Below, piece after piece: positions 35,118 through 43,450 of a stretch of DNA of 64,000 bases. Positions within the stretch are counted from its first letter, which is position 1. Each line of letters opens with the position of its first letter. Below the pieces are notes generated by a model, which did not search any database, was not told where the DNA came from, and was given only the letters and a program-made list of their open reading frames with translations. Where the stretch lies: NCBI RefSeq assembly GCF_001425835.1, contig NZ_LMDP01000001.1, forward strand, positions 1,793,838-1,857,837. The letters are read 5' to 3'. Source of the DNA: Afipia sp. Root123D2 (GTDB lineage Bacteria; Pseudomonadota; Alphaproteobacteria; Rhizobiales; Xanthobacteraceae). The translations under genes were made by a program, and so were the position numbers.

Positions 35118-36317
35118 TCAGCCCGCCACCCGCACCGCCTTGTCGCCGACCATCGCGTCGATGGCGCTGTCGTCGTAGCCGAGTTCGCGCAGTACGTCGC
35201 GCGAGTGCTGGCCGACGCGCGGCGCGGGACCGCCGATCATCGCTTCGTGAACCTCGAACCGCGCCGCGGGCTTCGGCTGCCGGACACGGCCGACCTTCGG
35301 CTGGTCGAATTCCTCGATCAGCCCGCGCGCCACCACCTGCTCGTTGTGCATGACCTCGCCGCGACGCAGGATCGGCGCGCACGGCACGTCGGCGGCGTCG
35401 AGCCGCTCCAGCCACTCGGCGGTCGTGTGCTGCAGAATGTACTCCTGCATCTTGTTGATGCGCGCGGTGGCGTTGACGAAACGCCCGCCCGGCGTCGCGA
35501 ACCGCTCGTCTTTCGCAAGCTCTGGATCGCCGGTGGCGCGGCAGAAGCCCTGCCATTCGGAATCCGAAATCGTGCCGGCCGTGATGTAGCCGTCGCTGGT
35601 CTGGAAAACGAGGTCGGGCCGGTCCTTGGGATCCTGCGCGGTCTCCTCGGCGCCGACCACCGTGTACTGCATCATGCCTTCCGGCCACAGGTACGAGATC
35701 ATGGTGTCGAGCATCGCGACCTGGATGTGATCGCCCTGCCCGGTCTTCTCGCGGGCGTAGAGCGCCGACGATACCGCCTGCGCCGTGAACACCGCCGTGG
35801 TCTTGTCGCACACGATGGTGCGGATCATCTGCGGCCGGTTGGTCACCGGCTGGGCCTGAATATCGCAGAAGCCGGACAGCCCCTGAATGATCGGATCGTA
35901 GACGCGCTTCTTCACATAAGGCCCGGTGTCGCCGACGCCGCTGATCGACACATAGATCAGGCGCGGATGTTTCGCGCGCAGTTCGTCCGCGCCGAGCCCC
36001 AAGCGGTCCATGGTGCCGGGGCGGAAATTCTGCACCAGCACGTCGGCCTGCGCCACCAGCTTCGCCAGCACCTCGCGCCCGGCCTCGCTCTTGATGTCGA
36101 GCGACAGCGAGCGCTTGCCGCGATTGGAGGAAATGAACAGCGCCGAGAATTCGCCGCCCTTGTCGATCGGCGCGCGGCTGCGCCGGGTGATGTCGCCGGT
36201 GATCGGCTCGATCTTGATGACGTCCGCGCCCTGATCGGCGAGGAACATCGTCGCATAGGGCCCCGACACCACCCCCGTCAGATCGAGGACACGAACACCC
36301 TTCAACGGACCCGGCAT
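35118..36317 (-). CDS. CaiB/BaiF-family (class III) CoA-transferase
   Basis: 399 residues from ATG 36317, with AGAGGAA about six bases upstream; a longer reading to 36455 runs into the next gene. The family N-terminus PLKGVRVLDLTGVVSGPYAT is clear, followed by ADVIKIEP and LVQNFRPGTMDRLGLG near residue 95. The catalytic Asp is in VYDPIIQGLSG near residue 145. It transfers CoA between two carboxylic acids without a ketosteroid-type intermediate. Substrates are unknown; the molybdenum aldehyde oxidoreductase it faces could supply the acid. Confidence 0.9.
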   Translation of the reverse strand: MPGPLKGVRVLDLTGVVSGPYATMFLADQGADVIKIEPITGDITRRSRAPIDKGGEFSALFISSNRGKRSLSLDIKSEAGREVLAKLVAQADVLVQNFRPGTMDRLGLGADELRAKHPRLIYVSISGVGDTGPYVKKRVYDPIIQGLSGFCDIQAQPVTNRPQMIRTIVCDKTTAVFTAQAVSSALYAREKTGQGDHIQVAMLDTMISYLWPEGMMQYTVVGAEETAQDPKDRPDLVFQTSDGYITAGTISDSEWQGFCRATGDPELAKDERFATPGGRFVNATARINKMQEYILQHTTAEWLERLDAADVPCAPILRRGEVMHNEQVVARGLIEEFDQPKVGRVRQPKPAARFEVHEAMIGGPAPRVGQHSRDVLRELGYDDSAIDAMVGDKAVRVAG

Positions 36318-36399
36318 GGCATTTCCTCTGGCTCGATATCGTGGCTCGATATCGCGAACCGCTCGCGCGGTCCGGGTTAGAACGCGCGACTGTGTTGGC

Positions 36400-37038
36400 T
36401 CAGGCGGTTTTCGCCTTGGCGGAACCAAGCTGCTCGACGATCGACTCCTCGACATCGCGCAACTGGTCCTTGCCGAAGAATATCTCCTTGCCGACGAAGA
36501 AGGTCGGCGAGCCGAACGAGCCGCGGGCGACCGCGTCGCTGGTGTTGTCGATCAGCTTTTTCTTGACGTCGTCCTGCTGGGCGCGTGCCATCAGTCTGTC
36601 GACATCGAGACCGGATGCCTTGAAGGCTGAGCGGAACACCTCGACATCGTCCATCTTCTTCGGCTCTTCCCACATGTGATGGTAGGCGGCGTGGAAATAC
36701 GGCTCGAACACGCCCTCGAACTGCGCCGCGATCGCGCCGCGCATCAGCATCAGCGTGTTGACCGGGAAGAACGGATTGCTCTTGAAGTTCGTGATGTTGT
36801 GGCGGCGGATGAAGCGCTGCATTTCCAGCGTCTGGTAGTCCTGCTTGTTCTTGATGCCGCGCAGCGTTTCCGCCGGCGACGCGTTGCCGGTCGCCTTGAA
36901 CACGCCGCCGAGCAGCACCGGCACGTACTCGAACTTCACGCCGGTGCGCTGTTCGATGCCGGGCAACACGCGTTTCGCCAGATAGGCGTTCGGACTGCCG
37001 AAATCGAAGTGGAATTCGACCTTCAACGGATGTGCCAC
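36400..37038 (-). CDS. 2-hydroxychromene-2-carboxylate isomerase / DsbA-like thioredoxin-fold protein
   Basis: 212 residues. The N-terminal VEFHFDFGSPNAYLAKRVLP is typical of 2-hydroxychromene-2-carboxylate isomerases (GST kappa fold; Ser of SPNAYL activates glutathione), and C-terminal SFGSPTFFVGKEIFFGKDQL closes the thioredoxin-like domain. In naphthalene-type pathways the enzyme isomerises hydroxychromene carboxylates, but most chromosomal homologues have unknown substrates. Located 82 bp before the CoA-transferase in the same direction, and divergent from an HxlR regulator. Confidence 0.88.
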   Translation of the reverse strand: MAHPLKVEFHFDFGSPNAYLAKRVLPGIEQRTGVKFEYVPVLLGGVFKATGNASPAETLRGIKNKQDYQTLEMQRFIRRHNITNFKSNPFFPVNTLMLMRGAIAAQFEGVFEPYFHAAYHHMWEEPKKMDDVEVFRSAFKASGLDVDRLMARAQQDDVKKKLIDNTSDAVARGSFGSPTFFVGKEIFFGKDQLRDVEESIVEQLGSAKAKTA

Positions 37039-37244
37039 CGGGGGTATCTCCTAAGATTGTTGACCGGATTCATAAAGTTCTAAAAATGAACTGTCAAACG
37101 TAAAGGCGTTAGATGAGCATTCTAGGCCCAAAAACCCGGGAATGGGGTGATTGTGTTGCTTTCAGTACCTATTTAGAATGTGGAACATTGAATCGATAGC
37201 AGAGCGGCCGGCTGCCGGCCAGCCGGAGTGAACTGGAGACTGCC

Positions 37245-37763
37245 ATGAAATGGGATGCTCTTGAGGAGGAGCCGTGCTCGCTGGCCCGCACCGTCGCGGT
37301 GATCGGCGATCGCTGGAGCCTGCTGATCCTGCGCGAAAGTTTTCTGCGCGTCCGGCGCTTCGAGGCGTTCCAGTCCTCGCTCGGCATCACCCGGCACCTG
37401 CTGGCCGAACGGCTGAAGAAGATGGTCCGGCTCGGCGTGCTGCGCCGCGTGCCCTATCAGGATTCGCCGAAGCGCTACGAATACATCCTGACCCAGAAGG
37501 GCCTCGACCTCTATCCGGTGATCATGGCCATCGTCCATTGGGGCGACACCCACATGGTGGACGAGCGCGGCCGCCCGCTGCTGCATGAGCATCACGGTTG
37601 CGGCAAGATGTTCGATCCGGTCATGGTCTGCTCGGAATGCGGCGAGCCGCTCAAGGCCAAGGAAGTTCACGTCCATTCCGGCCCCGGCGCGCGGCCGAGC
37701 GCGTCATCGGAGGCCCGCGCCAAGGCAACGGCCAAAGCCAAGGTGCGTCCGAGCGCGGCGTGA
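37245..37763 (+). CDS. HxlR-family transcriptional regulator
   Basis: 172 residues. The winged helix domain runs through residues 8-105: EPCSLARTVAVIGDRWSLLI, then FEAFQSSLGITRHLLAERLK and VPYQDSPKRYEYILTQKG, which are standard HxlR features. Unlike most short HxlR proteins it has a C-terminal extension with HHGCGKMFDPVMVCSECG, a possible metal-binding ribbon, followed by an Ala/Lys-rich tail. It is divergent from the 2-hydroxychromene-2-carboxylate isomerase gene by about 200 bp and likely regulates it. Confidence 0.9.
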   Translation: MKWDALEEEPCSLARTVAVIGDRWSLLILRESFLRVRRFEAFQSSLGITRHLLAERLKKMVRLGVLRRVPYQDSPKRYEYILTQKGLDLYPVIMAIVHWGDTHMVDERGRPLLHEHHGCGKMFDPVMVCSECGEPLKAKEVHVHSGPGARPSASSEARAKATAKAKVRPSAA

Positions 37764-37784
37764 TTGCTTCGCGATGAAGCTTGC

Positions 37785-37912
37785 GTGCCCCGGATGCTGC
37801 GCAGCGCGTTTCGCGATGCGCTGCTGATCCGGGGCCTTTCCAAATTCTGAGTGTGGAAAGGTCCCGGGTCTGCGAAGCAGCGTTGCACGCTGCATCGCGC
37901 CCGGGACACGGG
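37785..37912. repeat. Long composite palindrome, family D (copy 1)
   Basis: A roughly 130-bp element of three consecutive hairpins: GCCCCGGAT/ATCCGGGGC (37787-37835), CCTTTCCA/TGGAAAGG (37835-37861) and TCCCGGG/CCCGGGA (37862-37906). A second copy in the same orientation is at 53031-53160. Confidence 0.75.
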
Positions 37913-37942
37913 TTTAGTCCGCCGCAATCCGTCGGAGACCTC

Positions 37943-38905
37943 ATGACCGAATTTCAAACCATCGCCCTGAACGACGTCGCGCTGCGCGTCGCCATTGAGG
38001 GCACCGGGCCGCTGGTGGTGATGGTCCACGGCTTTCCGGAATCCTGGTACTCGTGGCGGCATCAGATGGCGCCGATCGCGGCGGCTGGATTCACCGCCTG
38101 CGCCATCGACGTGCGCGGCTATGGCGGCTCCGGCAAGCCCCGCGCGGTCGAGGCCTATACGCTCGAAGCCATTTCGACCGACATCGCCCGGCTGATCGCT
38201 ACGCTTAGCCCGGATGCTCCCGCCGTCGTGATCGGTCATGACTGGGGCGCGCCGATTTCGTGGACCACCGCCCTCGTCCATCCCGACCGCGTGCGCGCGG
38301 TCGCCGGATTGTCGGTGCCCTACACCGGAATTCCGAAGCGTTCGCTCAACGACCTGATCGACTACGCGTACACGCGCCACGGCCGGTTTTTCTATCAACA
38401 TTACTTCGCACAGGAAGGCGCGGCGGACGCCGAGATGGACGCGGATGTGCGCGGCGCGCTGCGGCGGTTTTATTATGCGTGGAGCGGCGACGCGCCCGAC
38501 GGCACATGGCCCACCGACAAGAAGCTCGGCGATACCGTGCTGTCCCGCCTGCCCGATCCCGATCCGTTTCCGGCGTGGCTCTCCGCCGCCGACATCGACT
38601 ATTACACCGGCGAGTTCACGCGCTCCGGCTTTCGCGGCGGATTGAACCGCTATCGCAACAACGATCGCGACTTCGCGTTCCTGTCGGCGTTCAAGGGCCG
38701 CAGGATCGAACAGCCGTCGCTCTATATCGCGGGCGACCGCGATCTGGTGCTGACGATGTTCGGCGATCCGATGCCGATCCTGAAAGCCGAACTGCCCGGC
38801 CTGCGCGGCGCGCACATCCTGCCGGGATGCGGACACTGGACCCAGCAGGAACGGCCGGCTGAGGTCAACGCGCTGCTGCTGGACTGGCTGCGCAGCCTTC
38901 CGTGA
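37943..38905 (+). CDS. Alpha/beta hydrolase, epoxide-hydrolase-like
   Basis: 320 residues from ATG 37943, with GGAG six bases upstream; the longer reading runs through a repeat. The oxyanion motif VMVHGFPESWYSWRHQ is near residue 26, the nucleophile Asp is in VIGHDWGAPISW near residue 102 (GxDxG type, as in epoxide hydrolases and dehalogenases rather than Ser esterases), and the His is in PGCGHWTQQERP near residue 297. Cap-domain Tyr residues that activate the epoxide are plausible in YYAWSGDAPDG and nearby. Function is hydrolysis of an unknown epoxide. Confidence 0.88.
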   Translation: MTEFQTIALNDVALRVAIEGTGPLVVMVHGFPESWYSWRHQMAPIAAAGFTACAIDVRGYGGSGKPRAVEAYTLEAISTDIARLIATLSPDAPAVVIGHDWGAPISWTTALVHPDRVRAVAGLSVPYTGIPKRSLNDLIDYAYTRHGRFFYQHYFAQEGAADAEMDADVRGALRRFYYAWSGDAPDGTWPTDKKLGDTVLSRLPDPDPFPAWLSAADIDYYTGEFTRSGFRGGLNRYRNNDRDFAFLSAFKGRRIEQPSLYIAGDRDLVLTMFGDPMPILKAELPGLRGAHILPGCGHWTQQERPAEVNALLLDWLRSLP

Positions 38906-38987
38906 CGCGGCCATGCTTTGCATGATGCATAACCAGCGGAGTATGGTTCAAAACGCCTGTTCCTGCTGGAACATCGCCAAGATGTGG

Positions 38988-39008
38988 ATGGCCGGAATAA
39001 ATCCGGCC
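38988..39008. repeat. Extragenic palindrome, family A (partial)
   Basis: GGCCGGA, spacer ATAAA, TCCGGCC: the core of the family A repeat. It lies downstream of the epoxide-hydrolase-like gene and before the ArsR operon. Confidence 0.75.
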
Positions 39009-39110
39009 GACGCGGTGATGGACAAGGGCCCTATTATAGACCTATTTTTTGAGGACTCCGAGGGTCGCCACGCCTCGCCACGTTCCCGCTTGACTGACTC
39101 ATATCTCCGC

Positions 39111-39129
39111 GGTTATGTAATCCATAACC
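39111..39129. promoter_or_regulatory. Candidate ArsR-type operator
   Basis: GGTTATG at 39111-39117 is mirrored perfectly by CATAACC at 39123-39129 with a five-base spacer, ending 18 bp before the ArsR start codon. A further GTTAT half-site follows at 39135. The AT-rich palindrome is in the position expected for autoregulation by an ArsR-like repressor. Confidence 0.55.
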
Positions 39130-39147
39130 ACAGAGTTATTAATCCAG

Positions 39148-39471
39148 ATGACGAACGCGCCCGATGTGCTCTTCAGAACGCTCGCTGATCCAACCCGGCG
39201 GGCCATCTTCGAACGGCTGTGCCGCGAAGGCGAAAAGACGGTCGGAGCGTTGACGGCCCGGGCCGGGATCTCTCAACCGGCCGTCTCGAAACACCTCGGC
39301 CTCCTGAAGCAGGCCGGACTGGTGCGCGACCGTCACGAAGGCCGCCAGACCCATTACAGCGCGCAGCTTGGCGCCCTTGCCCCGCTGATCGACTGGACAA
39401 GCCAGATGGCCGGCTTCTGGCAGAACCGGTTCGACGATCTCGAAGACCTGCTCAAAAGGATGGACCAATGA
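39148..39471 (+). CDS. ArsR-family transcriptional regulator
   Basis: 107 residues, a minimal winged-helix repressor: DVLFRTLADPTRRAIFERL near residue 5, then LTARAGISQPAVSKHLGLLK and GLVRDRHEGRQTHYSAQL. No Cys metal-binding site is present in the recognition helix, so it is of the metal-independent subgroup commonly found ahead of SRPBCC/AHSA1 genes. The stop overlaps the next ATG (ATGA), and a candidate operator precedes it. It likely controls the next four genes. Confidence 0.9.
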   Translation: MTNAPDVLFRTLADPTRRAIFERLCREGEKTVGALTARAGISQPAVSKHLGLLKQAGLVRDRHEGRQTHYSAQLGALAPLIDWTSQMAGFWQNRFDDLEDLLKRMDQ

Positions 39472-39932
39472 GCAAGCCCGCGACCAGGACGCGCGCCGCG
39501 GCCAAACGGACGTCAAAAACAGCGGCGAAAAAACCTGCCCTGCTCTCCGGCGGCAATCCCCAGATCGCGAAAGGCGACGGCGACGCGCCCGTACAGGCCT
39601 ACATCGCGGCGATGCCGGGCTGGAAACGTAATGTCGGACGCAACCTCGATGCGCTGATCGTGCGCACCGTCCCCGGCGTCCACAAGGCCGTCAAATGGAA
39701 TTCACCTTTCTATGGAGTCGATGACGAAGGCTGGTTCCTCAGCCTTCATTGCTTCGCCAAATACATCAAGGTGGCGTTCTTCCGCGGCGCATCGCTGCGC
39801 CCTGTCCCTCCGGTCGAGTCCAGGCACAAGGACGTCCGCTATTTCCACATCCACGAGGGCGACGAACTCGACGAAGCTCAACTCGCTGCCTGGGTGAAGC
39901 AAGCCAGCCGGCTGCCCGGCGAACGCATGTAA
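39468..39932 (+). CDS. DUF1801 domain protein (first copy)
   Basis: 154 residues from ATG 39468, overlapping the ArsR stop. A Lys/Ala-rich N-terminal 30 residues precede a DUF1801 domain: VQAYIAAMPGWKRNVGRNLD, then PGVHKAVKWNSPFYGVDDEG and FLSLHCFAKYIKVAFFRGAS. Members are of the YdhG type and are often co-encoded with ArsR and SRPBCC genes; the biochemical role is not known. The gene lies in the middle of a five-gene run with no sizeable gap. Confidence 0.85.
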   Translation: MSKPATRTRAAAKRTSKTAAKKPALLSGGNPQIAKGDGDAPVQAYIAAMPGWKRNVGRNLDALIVRTVPGVHKAVKWNSPFYGVDDEGWFLSLHCFAKYIKVAFFRGASLRPVPPVESRHKDVRYFHIHEGDELDEAQLAAWVKQASRLPGERM

Positions 39933-39942
39933 GGTCAGAGCA

Positions 39943-40407
39943 ATGAAGAAAGCGGCAACCGCAAAAAAGACGACGAGCGCTTCAAAGGACAGGCAAGACT
40001 CTCCTTCCCGACTGATCGATGCGCGCATCAAGGATTTGAATGACTGGCGCGGCGAGATGCTCGCCCGGGTCCGCGCGATCATCAAGCAGGCCGACCCCGA
40101 CGTGGTCGAAGAAGTGAAATGGAGAAAGCCGTCGAACGGGATGCGCGGCGTTCCGGTGTGGGAGCACGACGGAATCATCTGCACCGGCGAGACTTACAAG
40201 AATGCCGTGAAGCTGACCTTCGCCAATGGCGCCGCGCTGGACGACCCCTCTCATCTCTTCAACTCCAGCCTCGACGGCAACGTGAGGCGCGCCATCGATT
40301 TCCATGAAGGCGACAAGATCAACGAGAAGGCGCTGAAGGCGCTCATTCGCGCCGCCGTCGCGCGGAACATTTCGGCGCGCGCCCGGAAGAAACCAACAAG
40401 CGCTTGA
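39943..40407 (+). CDS. DUF1801 domain protein (second copy)
   Basis: 154 residues. Same domain as the preceding protein but clearly diverged: IDARIKDLNDWRGEMLARVR, then PDVVEEVKWRKPSNGMRGVP and GIICTGETYKNAVKLTFANG. Both N-termini and the C-terminus are basic. It begins 10 bp after the first DUF1801 gene, so the pair probably arose by duplication and is cotranscribed. Molecular function is unknown. Confidence 0.85.
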   Translation: MKKAATAKKTTSASKDRQDSPSRLIDARIKDLNDWRGEMLARVRAIIKQADPDVVEEVKWRKPSNGMRGVPVWEHDGIICTGETYKNAVKLTFANGAALDDPSHLFNSSLDGNVRRAIDFHEGDKINEKALKALIRAAVARNISARARKKPTSA

Positions 40408-40476
40408 GCCGCGTCGTAAAACCAGCCGGCAAAGCCGGTTCGGCGAACCGCGACAATTTTCTGAAAGGATCGACCC

Positions 40477-40908
40477 ATGAGCACCACCACGACCGAAACC
40501 CTCTCCATCGTTGTCGAGCGAGAATTTCCTCATCCGCCGGAAAAGATATGGCGCGCGCTCACGCAACCGCATCTGATCGCGGAATGGCTGATGAAGAACG
40601 ATTTCAAGCCGGCGGTGGGTCACCGTTTCAATCTTCGCGGAGACTGGGGCGGCGTGCTGGACTGCGAGGTCCTCGCCATCGAGCCGAACACGGCGCTGTC
40701 CTACACGTGGAATTTTGCGCACGACGATGCAGCCTTCAAACTGACGAGCGTGGTGACCTTTACGCTCACGCCAACGCGCACCGGCACTCACCTGCGCATG
40801 GAGCAATCGGGATTCCGTCCGGATCAGAAGCAGGCTTACGGCGGCGCCAGGCATGGGTGGCAGCAGTTCCTTGCGAACCTCGATCGGGTCGTGGCTCGCC
40901 CGGACTGA
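40477..40908 (+). CDS. SRPBCC (AHSA1-like) domain protein
   Basis: 143 residues; AAAGGA lies seven bases before ATG 40477. The START-like fold is indicated by VEREFPHPPEKIWRALTQP at residues 13-31, LIAEWLMKNDFKPAVGHRF and the C-terminal GGARHGWQQFLANLDRVV. Such proteins bind hydrophobic ligands in a helix-grip cavity; ArsR/SRPBCC pairs are common but poorly characterised. It is cotranscribed with the two DUF1801 genes. Confidence 0.88.
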   Translation: MSTTTTETLSIVVEREFPHPPEKIWRALTQPHLIAEWLMKNDFKPAVGHRFNLRGDWGGVLDCEVLAIEPNTALSYTWNFAHDDAAFKLTSVVTFTLTPTRTGTHLRMEQSGFRPDQKQAYGGARHGWQQFLANLDRVVARPD

Positions 40909-40945
40909 ATCTGCCGCGCCGCGGCTTGTCTCGATAGGAGGTAGC

Positions 40946-41200
40946 ATGACCTGGACTACGTGGATTCGGCAAATTCACCGTTGGCTGTCGGTCGCCTTCA
41001 CGGTGACGGTCATTGCCAATTTCGTCGCGATGGCGCTGGGAGAACCGCCCGCATGGGTAGTCTACTCGCCCCTGCTTCCGCTCTTCACGCTGCTGTTGAC
41101 CGGCTTGTACATGTTCGTGCTGCCGTATGCCGCCACGTGGCGCCGCGGGCGGGCGTCAGAGGATAGCCGTGGTGAGGGCGACGCGCCGGCGTGCAGATAA
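40946..41200 (+). CDS. Small membrane protein, two transmembrane segments
   Basis: 84 residues from ATG 40946, with a perfect AGGAGG five bases upstream; the longer reading overlaps the SRPBCC gene. Membrane segments are predicted at about residues 12-32 (LSVAFTVTVIANFVAMAL) and 40-60 (LLPLFTLLLTGLYMFVLPYA), followed by a basic tail. No family is recognised with confidence. Its position 37 bp after the SRPBCC gene suggests it is the last gene of the ArsR operon. Confidence 0.75.
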   Translation: MTWTTWIRQIHRWLSVAFTVTVIANFVAMALGEPPAWVVYSPLLPLFTLLLTGLYMFVLPYAATWRRGRASEDSRGEGDAPACR

Positions 41201-41359
41201 GGAACAAACGTTCGCGCGTGCGCGTTCGTGGTAAAAGTCGGGTTAACAGGCGAATTTCGCAGTGTTTGCGCGCATCGCGGGTAATGCGCCGGAAGTCCCT
41301 GTAAATCCGGGCCGTTGAGCGCTCGCGCGTGCCGCAGCCCGTGCGCCGGACGGCATCTG

Positions 41360-41382
41360 GCGGCGCCGGGCGATGGCGCCGC
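41360..41382 (+). terminator. GC-rich hairpin ahead of the HerA-like gene
   Basis: GCGGCGCC at 41360-41367 pairs with GGCGCCGC at 41375-41382 around a seven-base loop. No T run follows, so termination is uncertain; it may end the ArsR operon transcript. The rest of the gap 41201-41464 shows no gene. Confidence 0.4.
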
Positions 41383-41464
41383 ACCGCTTCTCCTTAACGT
41401 TTCCTGCAACATGACGGCGGCATAGTTCGGAGCAGATCACCTCAGATACCGGTCAATTTCGTCG

Positions 41465-43222
41465 ATGTTGAGCACTTCCCAGACTGCGCCGTTCGGACGG
41501 GTCGTTTCGGTTCGCGGATCGCAAGCGCGGATCGGGCTGCTCGGGTCGGCGCATGTCACGCCGTTCAATGCCCGCGCCACCGTCGGGCAGTTTTTCGGAA
41601 TCCGCACCAGCACGACGACGATCATCGCGATCATCACCGAAGTGTCGTGCGAGGGCATCGCCGCCGGCGAGAAATACATCGCGGTCGCATCGGTCGATCT
41701 GCTCGGCGAAATCTCGAACAGCGCCTCGGGGCGTTTCCAGCGCGGCGTCACCAGCTATCCGACGATCGGCGACACCGTCGATGTCCTGACCAATCAGGAG
41801 TTGCGCACGGTCTACGCGCCGTCGAAAGCCGACCAGATCAACATCGGCACGTTGCAGCAAGACCCATCGGTCATCGCCTATGTCGACGTCGAGGAAATGC
41901 TGAGCAAGCATTTCGCGGTTCTGGGATCGACCGGCGTCGGCAAGTCGAGCGGCGTGTCGCTGCTGCTCAACGAAATTCTCAAGGTGCGCCCCAACCTGCG
42001 CATCTTCCTGCTCGACGTGCACAACGAATACGGGCGCTGCTTCGGCGACCGCGCGGTCGTGATGAATCCGCGCAATCTCAAGCTGCCGTTCTGGCTGTTC
42101 AATTTCGAGGAGATCGTCGACGTCCTGTTCGGCGGGCGGCCCGGCGTACCTGAAGAACTCGAAGTTCTGGTCGAGGTCATTCCGATGGCCAAGGCGATCT
42201 ACACCCAGTACCAGAATTCCGACCGCGTCGGCCTCAAGCGCGTCGATCCCAAGACCACCGGCTTCACGCCCGATACGCCGGTGCCCTATCGGCTGGTCGA
42301 CCTGATCTCGCTGATCGACGAGCGCATGGGCAAGCTCGAGAACCGTTCCTCGCGCATCGTCTATCACAAGCTGATCTCGCGGATCGATACCGTGCGCAAC
42401 GATCCGCGCTACGCCTTCATGTTCGAGAACGCCAATGTCGGCGGCGACACCATGGCCGAGGTCATCAGTTCGCTGTTCCGCCTGCCCGCCAACGGCCGGC
42501 CGATGACCATCATGCAGCTTGCCGGCTTCCCGGCCGAAGTAGTGGACTCGGTGGTGTCGGTGCTGTGCCGCATGGCGTTCGATTTCGGCCTGTGGAGCGA
42601 CGGCGTCTCGCCGCTGCTCTTCGTCTGCGAGGAAGCCCATCGCTACGCCTCCGCCGATCGCGGCACCGGATTCGGGCCGACCCGCAAGGCGGTGTCGCGC
42701 ATCGCCAAGGAAGGCCGCAAATACGGCGTCTATCTCGGGCTGGTGACCCAGCGCCCGGCCGAACTCGACGCCACCATCATTTCCCAGTGCAACACGCTGT
42801 TCGCGATGCGCCTTGCCAACGACCGTGACCAGGCGCTGCTGCGCTCGGCGGTGTCGGATGCGGCGGCGAACCTGCTGTCGTTCGTGCCCTCGCTCGGCAC
42901 CCGCGAGGTTCTCGCCTTCGGCGAAGGCGTCGCCCTGCCGACGCGCCTGCGCTTCAAGGAAGTGCCGGCGCATCAATTGCCGCGCAGCGAAGCGACGATC
43001 GCGACCACGCCGACATCATTCAGCGGCCATGACATCAATTTCGTCGGCTCGGTGCTGGAGCGCTGGCGCGGCGCGACCTCGCATCGCGAGGCGCCGATCG
43101 ATCCAACCTTCGGCGAGCGGTTCGGCGGCTCGGTTCAGCGCACGACCGACGCGCCGATGCTGCAGCCGTCGCTCGGGCTCGATCCCGATCGCTTCTCGCT
43201 GCTGAAGAAGCCGCTGCGCTGA
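41465..43222 (+). CDS. herA: HerA-like hexameric ATPase (DUF87/HAS-barrel)
   Basis: 585 residues. The N-terminal HAS-barrel (TAPFGRVVSVRGSQARIGLL onward) is followed by the Walker A motif GSTGVGKSSGVSLLLNEIL near residue 154, a Walker B-type LRIFLLDVHNEYG near residue 180, and a second ATP-associated block, LLFVCEEAHRYASADRG near residue 390, with an Arg finger region RKAVSRIAKEGRKYGVYL. HerA proteins are DNA translocases that pair with the NurA nuclease or SIR2/other partners. No nuclease gene lies next to this one. The start ATG has no clear ribosome site, so the N-terminus is less certain. Confidence 0.85.
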   Translation: MLSTSQTAPFGRVVSVRGSQARIGLLGSAHVTPFNARATVGQFFGIRTSTTTIIAIITEVSCEGIAAGEKYIAVASVDLLGEISNSASGRFQRGVTSYPTIGDTVDVLTNQELRTVYAPSKADQINIGTLQQDPSVIAYVDVEEMLSKHFAVLGSTGVGKSSGVSLLLNEILKVRPNLRIFLLDVHNEYGRCFGDRAVVMNPRNLKLPFWLFNFEEIVDVLFGGRPGVPEELEVLVEVIPMAKAIYTQYQNSDRVGLKRVDPKTTGFTPDTPVPYRLVDLISLIDERMGKLENRSSRIVYHKLISRIDTVRNDPRYAFMFENANVGGDTMAEVISSLFRLPANGRPMTIMQLAGFPAEVVDSVVSVLCRMAFDFGLWSDGVSPLLFVCEEAHRYASADRGTGFGPTRKAVSRIAKEGRKYGVYLGLVTQRPAELDATIISQCNTLFAMRLANDRDQALLRSAVSDAAANLLSFVPSLGTREVLAFGEGVALPTRLRFKEVPAHQLPRSEATIATTPTSFSGHDINFVGSVLERWRGATSHREAPIDPTFGERFGGSVQRTTDAPMLQPSLGLDPDRFSLLKKPLR

Positions 43223-43245
43223 ACTCCATATTCGATGTATTCGAT

Positions 43246-43334
43246 GTCGTCCCCGTGAAGGCGGGGATCCAGCGTCCCTGTCCGCGCGATGCAGCGCTTT
43301 CGCTCGGTGTCGTCACCGGGCTCGTCCCGGTGAC
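43246..43334. repeat. Family B and family C palindromes
   Basis: A diverged family B unit, GTCGTCCCCGTGAAGG onward, at 43246-43272, followed by GTCACCGGG/CCCGGTGAC (43312-43334, family C). Same order of repeat types as at 29093-29283. Confidence 0.75.
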
Positions 43335-43450
43335 CTCGCTTAGGGTGAAATCTGTTTCAACCCGTTTTCTCCACGCGCCCCGGTATCGCCTTCACCGAAA
43401 ACCGCGCTAAGGTTCCTGCGAAATCTACCTGCCGCAGGAACCGCTCTCTC

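Noticed and set aside
37038-37245. CATTCTA / TAGAATG pair in the HxlR intergenic region as an operator
   Set aside because: Arms are short and about 50 bp apart; too weak to list as a site.
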